A DNA stretch of 14,410 bases from an uncultured Clostridium sp. (GTDB taxonomy: Bacteria; Bacillota; Clostridia; TANB77; CAG-508). Under the pieces are notes generated by a model. It saw nothing but the letters and a program-made list of their open reading frames with translations, was not told the origin of the DNA and did no database searches. The stretch spans positions 1 through 14,410 of the forward strand of contig CAMGAZ010000012.1 of NCBI GenBank assembly GCA_946008205.1, read 5' to 3'. The stretch's first letter is position 1, and every line of letters starts with the position of its first letter. Below, piece by piece: positions 10,885-14,410 of the stretch. Made by a program: the position numbers and the translations under genes.

Positions 10885-12201
10885 ATGGCATATGATGTAA
10901 GATTTTTACGTGGTACTTCAACAGCTTTTAAGGCTATAGCAGCTCCTGATAATAAGATTTTCTATTATCTTACAGATACTGATGAGCTTTACTTAGGTAA
11001 ACAGCTTCTTTCTAACCATCCAGAGGTAGAAACTCTTAAAAAGGCGCTTAACACTTATAAGACTAGTAATGATGCAAGAGTAAAGGCTGTTGAAGATAAT
11101 ATCGGTACAGTAGGCGATTTTGCTGAGGTAGGCGCAACTGTATCCGCAGCTATTGTAAAGTTAGCAAATGACATTAAAAACGCTCAGAGTGCTGGCGTGG
11201 TAACAGTTTCAACAGAAACAACTACAGAAGGAATGTCTAAATCTTATACATTCACTCAGAATGGTAAACAGATTACAGTTATTGATATTCCAAAGGATAT
11301 GGTAGTATCTGGTGGTGAAGTTGTTAAAGATCCAGCAGGACAAGCACCTGGTACTTATATTTGCTTAACTCTTGCAAATGCTGCACAAGATAAGATTTAT
11401 ATTAATGTAGCTGGTCTGGTTGATATTTATACTGCTGCTGAAGGTGCTGCAGAAGTTCAGCTTGCATTTGGTGGCGCTAATGGTTATGAAGTTTCTGCAA
11501 CTTTAGTAGATGGTGGCGTTTCAACAGATAAGATTGCTGAAGGAGCAGTTACTACTGGTAAGATTGCTGATAAGAATGTAACTAAGGCTAAGCTTGAACA
11601 GACTGTACAGGATTCGCTCGGTAAGGCTGACACAGCAGTTCAGACTGTTGCAGAAGGTACTGCTAATGGTGAAATCCTTGTAGATGGTGCAGCTGTAAAG
11701 GTTCATGGTCTTGGTTCTGCTGCATATCAAAATTCAGATGCATTTGATGGAGCAGGTACAGCTGCAGGTGTTAAGGCTGAATTACTCGGTGATGAAACTA
11801 CTCCAGCTGATGAAACCATTCGTGGCGTAAAGAAGGCTGTTGAGAAGGAAGTTACTGACAGAACAACTGCTGTTTCTGGTGTAACTGAAAAAGTTACAGC
11901 ATTAGAAACTAAGGTTGATAATGCTCTCGGAGATGGCGGCAATGTAGCAACTCAGATTGAGACTGCTATTGGTAAACTTGATGCTGTAAAGGCTGCTGCT
12001 ACTGGTAAAGCTATCAACAAGATAACTCAGGTTGATGGTGTAATTACAGAAATCGGAGAGCTTGATGTTGCAGGTCTTATTGCAACAGCTAAGACTGAAG
12101 CAATAGACGCCGCAGCAGCTGACGCAACTACTAAAGCTAATACTGCTGAAACAAATGCAAAAGCATATGTTGACACAGCTATGACTTGGGGTACTTTTTA
12201 A
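10885..12201 (+). CDS. Phage fibre protein (head- or tail-fibre-like), long coiled-coil type
   Basis: The 438-residue product starts with an anchor module (R-F-L-R-G-T-S-T...F-Y-Y-L-T-D-T-D-E-L-Y-L-G-K, residues 6-40) typical of phage fibre proteins and shared in pattern with the 12378 gene. Heptad-like helical stretches follow (about 48-100 and 290-345), along with Gly/Ala-rich turns, V-S-T-D-K-I-A-E-G-A-V-T-T-G-K-I-A pseudo-repeats (about 210-235) and an L-G-S-A-A-Y fibre motif near 275. The end is an Ala/Thr-rich helix. The composition is low in Cys and aromatic residues, as in trimeric fibres. It most likely forms an elongated trimer attached to head or tail. A strong terminator follows 20 nt after the stop. 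Confidence 0.85.
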   Translation: MAYDVRFLRGTSTAFKAIAAPDNKIFYYLTDTDELYLGKQLLSNHPEVETLKKALNTYKTSNDARVKAVEDNIGTVGDFAEVGATVSAAIVKLANDIKNAQSAGVVTVSTETTTEGMSKSYTFTQNGKQITVIDIPKDMVVSGGEVVKDPAGQAPGTYICLTLANAAQDKIYINVAGLVDIYTAAEGAAEVQLAFGGANGYEVSATLVDGGVSTDKIAEGAVTTGKIADKNVTKAKLEQTVQDSLGKADTAVQTVAEGTANGEILVDGAAVKVHGLGSAAYQNSDAFDGAGTAAGVKAELLGDETTPADETIRGVKKAVEKEVTDRTTAVSGVTEKVTALETKVDNALGDGGNVATQIETAIGKLDAVKAAATGKAINKITQVDGVITEIGELDVAGLIATAKTEAIDAAAADATTKANTAETNAKAYVDTAMTWGTF

Positions 12202-12221
12202 TCAATAATTAACATCTATAT

Positions 12222-12253
12222 AAAGGGCGCAGTAAAACGCGCCCTTTCTTTTT
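12222..12253 (+). terminator. Intrinsic terminator after the fibre gene
   Basis: AAAGGGCGC (12222-12230) pairs perfectly with GCGCCCTTT (12239-12247) across an 8-nt loop, followed by CTTTTT. Confidence 0.93.
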
Positions 12254-12377
12254 AAGGAATTATTGCTCTTGAATTAAAATTAGCCGGTAATGATAATTCA
12301 ATTATAGAGCATGAATACAATTATAAAAAACGTTTTTTATGTTTATATTCCAACCTTTGTAAAAAGGAGTTTATAAA
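12254..12377 (+). other. Leader of the 12378 gene with a long hairpin and an 18-bp palindrome
   Basis: TTGAATTA pairs with TAATTCAA inside an outer GCTC/GAGC stem (about 12268-12310, with a 5-nt bulge on the 3' side). This is followed by the perfect palindrome ATAAAAAACGTTTTTTAT (12323-12340), then TTTATATT. The palindrome could bind a dimeric regulator, or the T run could form part of a promoter like those at 8879 and 9137, although similarity to them is limited to TTTTTTAT. Confidence 0.4.
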
Positions 12378-12794
12378 ATGGCAAAAGTAAAATTTAAAAA
12401 AGGTAAAGAAACTAATCTGCCAACTGCGAAAGACGAAGGTTCTATTTATTTTACTACAGATACTGGAAAAATCTTTATGGACGTAAGTTCATCAGAAAGA
12501 AAACAGTTGTATGATGGTACGTTAACGAAGTCCGCTGCAGATGAAGCATATCAGCCAAAAGGGACTTATTGTAGAAACTGGACAGTGGCTTTACCTTCTG
12601 GTTCTTCAGGCTCTAAAATAATTACAGTAACTGGCGCGCAGTTTGCACAGCCGCCACTAATTGCAAAAGCAAGTGGCTCTGATGACGATTATGCGAAAAT
12701 TACTGCTGTAAGTGCGACTCCTAATACACTTACATTTACATTGTCTGCTGCAACGAGCGCAGTGCTTACTTTAATGGTTATTGAAACATTTTAA
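12378..12794 (+). CDS. Phage virion protein with fibre-type N-terminal anchor
   Basis: AAAAAGGAG precedes the ATG. The 138-residue product begins V-K-F-K-K-G-K-E-T-N-L-P...G-S-I-Y-F-T-T-D-T-G-K-I-F-M-D, the same kind of anchor module as the N-terminus of the 10885 fibre, then a short linker and a beta-sandwich-like C-terminal half (W-T-V-A-L-P-S-G, I-I-T-V-T-G-A-Q-F, L-T-F-T-L-S-A-A-T-S-A-V-L-T-L-M-V). It is probably a small head or tail decoration protein, possibly a short fibre. It forms a single-gene unit between two terminators. Confidence 0.8.
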   Translation: MAKVKFKKGKETNLPTAKDEGSIYFTTDTGKIFMDVSSSERKQLYDGTLTKSAADEAYQPKGTYCRNWTVALPSGSSGSKIITVTGAQFAQPPLIAKASGSDDDYAKITAVSATPNTLTFTLSAATSAVLTLMVIETF

Positions 12795-12797
12795 TAT

Positions 12798-12826
12798 AAG
12801 GCTACTGAAAAGTAGCCTTTTTTTTT
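12798..12826 (+). terminator. Intrinsic terminator after the 12378 gene
   Basis: AAGGCTACT (12798-12806) pairs perfectly with AGTAGCCTT (12811-12819), closed by a GAAA tetraloop and followed by a T run. Confidence 0.95.
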
Positions 12827-12835
12827 ATAGTAAAT

Positions 12836-12863
12836 TTGGAAACGGTAAAATTTATGTTATAAT
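12836..12863 (+). promoter_or_regulatory. Extended -10 promoter for the radical SAM gene
   Basis: TTGGAA (12836-12841), a 16-nt spacer, TG (12855-12856) and TATAAT (12858-12863). It is the same family as the promoters at 2672, 3683, 4583, 4691 and 4934, not the type used before virion genes. A purine-only leader of about 40 nt follows. Confidence 0.78.
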
Positions 12864-12913
12864 ATATTAAAAGAAAGAAAGTTAAAAAAGAAAAAAAGAA
12901 AGTAGGTAGAATA

Positions 12914-14149
12914 ATGACAAAAGAAAAAAGAAAAAAGATTATAAGCGCGCGCCAGCAAAAAGCGCGACAAAATGATAAATTAAAACATAAACCTACAAAT
13001 GCTGTTTTTAATGTAACAGATGATTGTAATAATTGTTGTGTTTATTGTTTTACTGAGCAGAATCCTCATTATATGACACTGGATACAGCAAAAAGCGCGG
13101 TAAATTATTTAGCCAATAACATAAAAGAGCAAAATGAAACTGAAGGCAGAATAACCTTCTTCGGCGGCGAGCCACTACTTTGCTGGGATTCTATTATTGT
13201 TCCTGTTGTAAATTATGCTGAGCAAACATATCCTAAGATGTTTACATTTTCTATTACTACAAATGGAATTTTATTAACTTATGAACATCTTTTATGGATG
13301 AAAAAACATAATATTTATCCTCATTTTTCAATGGATGGTGCGAAGCAGACTCAAGATATGAACAGACCTTGTAAAGATGGTAATAGTAGCTTTGAGAAGT
13401 TACAATATATTATTCCTGCAATGATAAACTTATTCCCAGAGGTTACTTTTCGAGCTACAATAACCCAGCAAAGCGCATGTTTCCTTTATGATAATATTAT
13501 TTATGCTTTACAAATGGGCTTTTCTAACTGCTTTTTTACCCCAATCGTTCGAGAAAACTGGACTGCTGAGAATAAAATGATACTTTTTGAACAATTAGGC
13601 ATGATTTATAAATTTTATGATAAAGTCTTTAGCGATAATAAGAAGCCATTTATAGATTTTATTCAAATTTCAGATGCTATTAAGGAAAATATTCAGTGTG
13701 AAAAAAAGATATTTTATAATCGCAGCGCGCATCATTGTGGAATGGGTGAAGATTGTGTAGGAATAGGTTATGATGGTTCTATTTACGGGTGTCAAGAACA
13801 GGCTACGCATGGTAAGAGAAGTAAATTTTATTTAGGAAATATAAAAAGTGGATATAAAAAAGCAAGACATATTAATCTTATAAATAGATTTATCAATTCT
13901 TCTTCTATTGTAACCTGCGAAACGCCATCTTTATGCATAGATTGTCCAAGAAAAGAAATATGTAAGAATAAGTCTTGTCCTTCTACTAATATGGATTTGT
14001 TTGATAATTTATATACTCATGCAAATATGGATTGCTCTTGGAAGCTAATGAATTTTTACTTGGCGCGCAATCTAATAGAGAATATGCGAGATAGTAATAG
14101 TGATTCTTTTATAAGGTATTTCAATAGTATTATAGCAAGGAGGTTATAA
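12914..14149 (+). CDS. Radical SAM/SPASM-domain enzyme
   Basis: The 411-residue protein has the radical SAM C-x3-C-x2-C at C38, C42 and C45, which binds the 4Fe-4S cluster that cleaves S-adenosylmethionine, and F-F-G-G-E-P at 82-87 for SAM binding. The C-terminal part has the SPASM cysteine pattern: C275-x12-G288-x4-C293, then C341-x2-C344-x5-C350-x4-C355, then C374, matching the family's seven-cysteine rule with one extra residue in one gap. SPASM enzymes modify peptides or proteins (RiPP maturases, anaerobic sulfatase-maturing enzymes), so the substrate is probably a protein. Nothing is missing, so it should be active under anaerobic conditions. The ribosome site is weak. A small Cys-motif gene follows 1 nt after the stop. 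GCGC words are frequent, so the gene is adapted to this phage rather than newly arrived. Confidence 0.93.
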   Translation: MTKEKRKKIISARQQKARQNDKLKHKPTNAVFNVTDDCNNCCVYCFTEQNPHYMTLDTAKSAVNYLANNIKEQNETEGRITFFGGEPLLCWDSIIVPVVNYAEQTYPKMFTFSITTNGILLTYEHLLWMKKHNIYPHFSMDGAKQTQDMNRPCKDGNSSFEKLQYIIPAMINLFPEVTFRATITQQSACFLYDNIIYALQMGFSNCFFTPIVRENWTAENKMILFEQLGMIYKFYDKVFSDNKKPFIDFIQISDAIKENIQCEKKIFYNRSAHHCGMGEDCVGIGYDGSIYGCQEQATHGKRSKFYLGNIKSGYKKARHINLINRFINSSSIVTCETPSLCIDCPRKEICKNKSCPSTNMDLFDNLYTHANMDCSWKLMNFYLARNLIENMRDSNSDSFIRYFNSIIARRL

Positions 14150-14150
14150 T

Positions 14151-14410
14151 ATGGGCGACCAAGGCAAAACAGTAACAGAAGAAATTTGTACTCGTTGTGA
14201 TTCATGTCAAAATCTTTGTGAGCATGGACAAACTGTAAAAAGTCAAATTTCTTTACCTGAATGGGGATGTGTTCAATTTAATGAAGTTATTGGACACGGA
14301 GAGTCTGGCTATTGGAGTAGAAAAGATTGGATTGCTCTTATGAAATATATTGATGATGATAGATATAATAAAAGTAAAAAAACACATGTTACTTCTTGGC
14401 GTTTTATAGA
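14151..14410 (+). CDS. Small protein with ferredoxin-like cysteine spacing (3' partial)
   Basis: A strong AAGGAGG (about 14137-14143) within the end of the radical SAM gene precedes the ATG, 1 nt after that gene's stop, so the two are almost certainly co-translated. About 86 residues are visible before the window ends. Residues 13-23 read C-T-R-C-D-S-C-Q-N-L-C, exactly the C-x2-C-x2-C-x3-C spacing of a 4Fe-4S ferredoxin site, though without the usual following Pro and with only one such motif. Later come W-G-C-V-Q-F and an aromatic, charged stretch ending in S-W-R-F-I. It could be an electron donor, a substrate or a partner of the radical SAM enzyme, or an unrelated zinc protein. Confidence 0.75.
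   Translation, partial: MGDQGKTVTEEICTRCDSCQNLCEHGQTVKSQISLPEWGCVQFNEVIGHGESGYWSRKDWIALMKYIDDDRYNKSKKTHVTSWRFI

Noticed and set aside
11521..11942. Minus-strand open frames within the long fibre gene, with similar ones at 1367-1642 and 10479-10715
   Set aside because: They are shadows of strongly biased coding sequence on the + strand and have no ribosome sites.

Overview
The window reads as a piece of a bacteriophage (or prophage) genome from a Gram-positive, Clostridia-like host. This rests on four things: strong AT richness (roughly one third G+C by eye), many strong AGGAGG ribosome sites, short tightly packed and overlapping genes on one strand, and a run of fibre-like virion proteins beside a phage-style tRNA cluster. 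No integrase, repressor, terminase, capsid or polymerase gene is visible, so lifestyle and exact relatives cannot be fixed. All genes I accept are on the + strand.

Layout. (1) 1-2676: three overlapping genes. They are a 5'-truncated protein with a C-terminal double zinc-finger region, a possible TIM-barrel-like protein ending in a cysteine cluster, and a D12-class (Dam/DpnIIA-like) adenine DNA methyltransferase. (2) 2677-4571: small accessory genes from two promoters of one family. They include a possible distant Tad2/DUF2829-like protein, a gene whose normal start codon seems to have been lost (GTG to GTA), a 40-residue seven-cysteine microprotein, and a YaaL/DUF2508-like protein. (3) 4572-5963: about 1.4 kb without protein genes. 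It carries three extended -10 promoters, a series of stem-loops and tRNA-Thr, tRNA-Asn and tRNA-Lys. Three consecutive hairpins (4975-5182) share one architecture while their stems differ by compensatory changes, so I read this as one or more large structured phage RNAs. (4) 5964-7993: a Panacea-domain gene, a complete TnpB nuclease gene with its own guide-RNA-like 3' structure, and tRNA-Gln. (5) 8041-8749: a small zinc finger, a hypothetical protein, tRNA-Ser and a strong terminator. (6) 8750-12826: six virion-type genes (short tail or fibre proteins, a beta-helix protein, a long fibre). Two of them sit behind an identical 25-nt promoter-like repeat, and two strong terminators divide the block. 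(7) 12836-14410: a radical SAM/SPASM enzyme from the accessory promoter type, followed by a truncated small protein with ferredoxin-like cysteine spacing.

How it may work together. Two promoter families appear to separate accessory/RNA genes (TG-T-TATAAT) from virion genes (TATATACAATAGGAAAT). The tRNAs read Thr, Asn, Lys, Gln and Ser codons that are frequent in this AT-rich DNA. The methyltransferase, TnpB, Panacea protein and possible Tad2-like protein are plausible players in conflict with the host or other elements. The word GCGC is strongly enriched in most genes but nearly absent from exactly those accessory genes, which suggests later acquisition. The most novel-looking parts are the structured RNA block and the phage radical SAM/SPASM pair.
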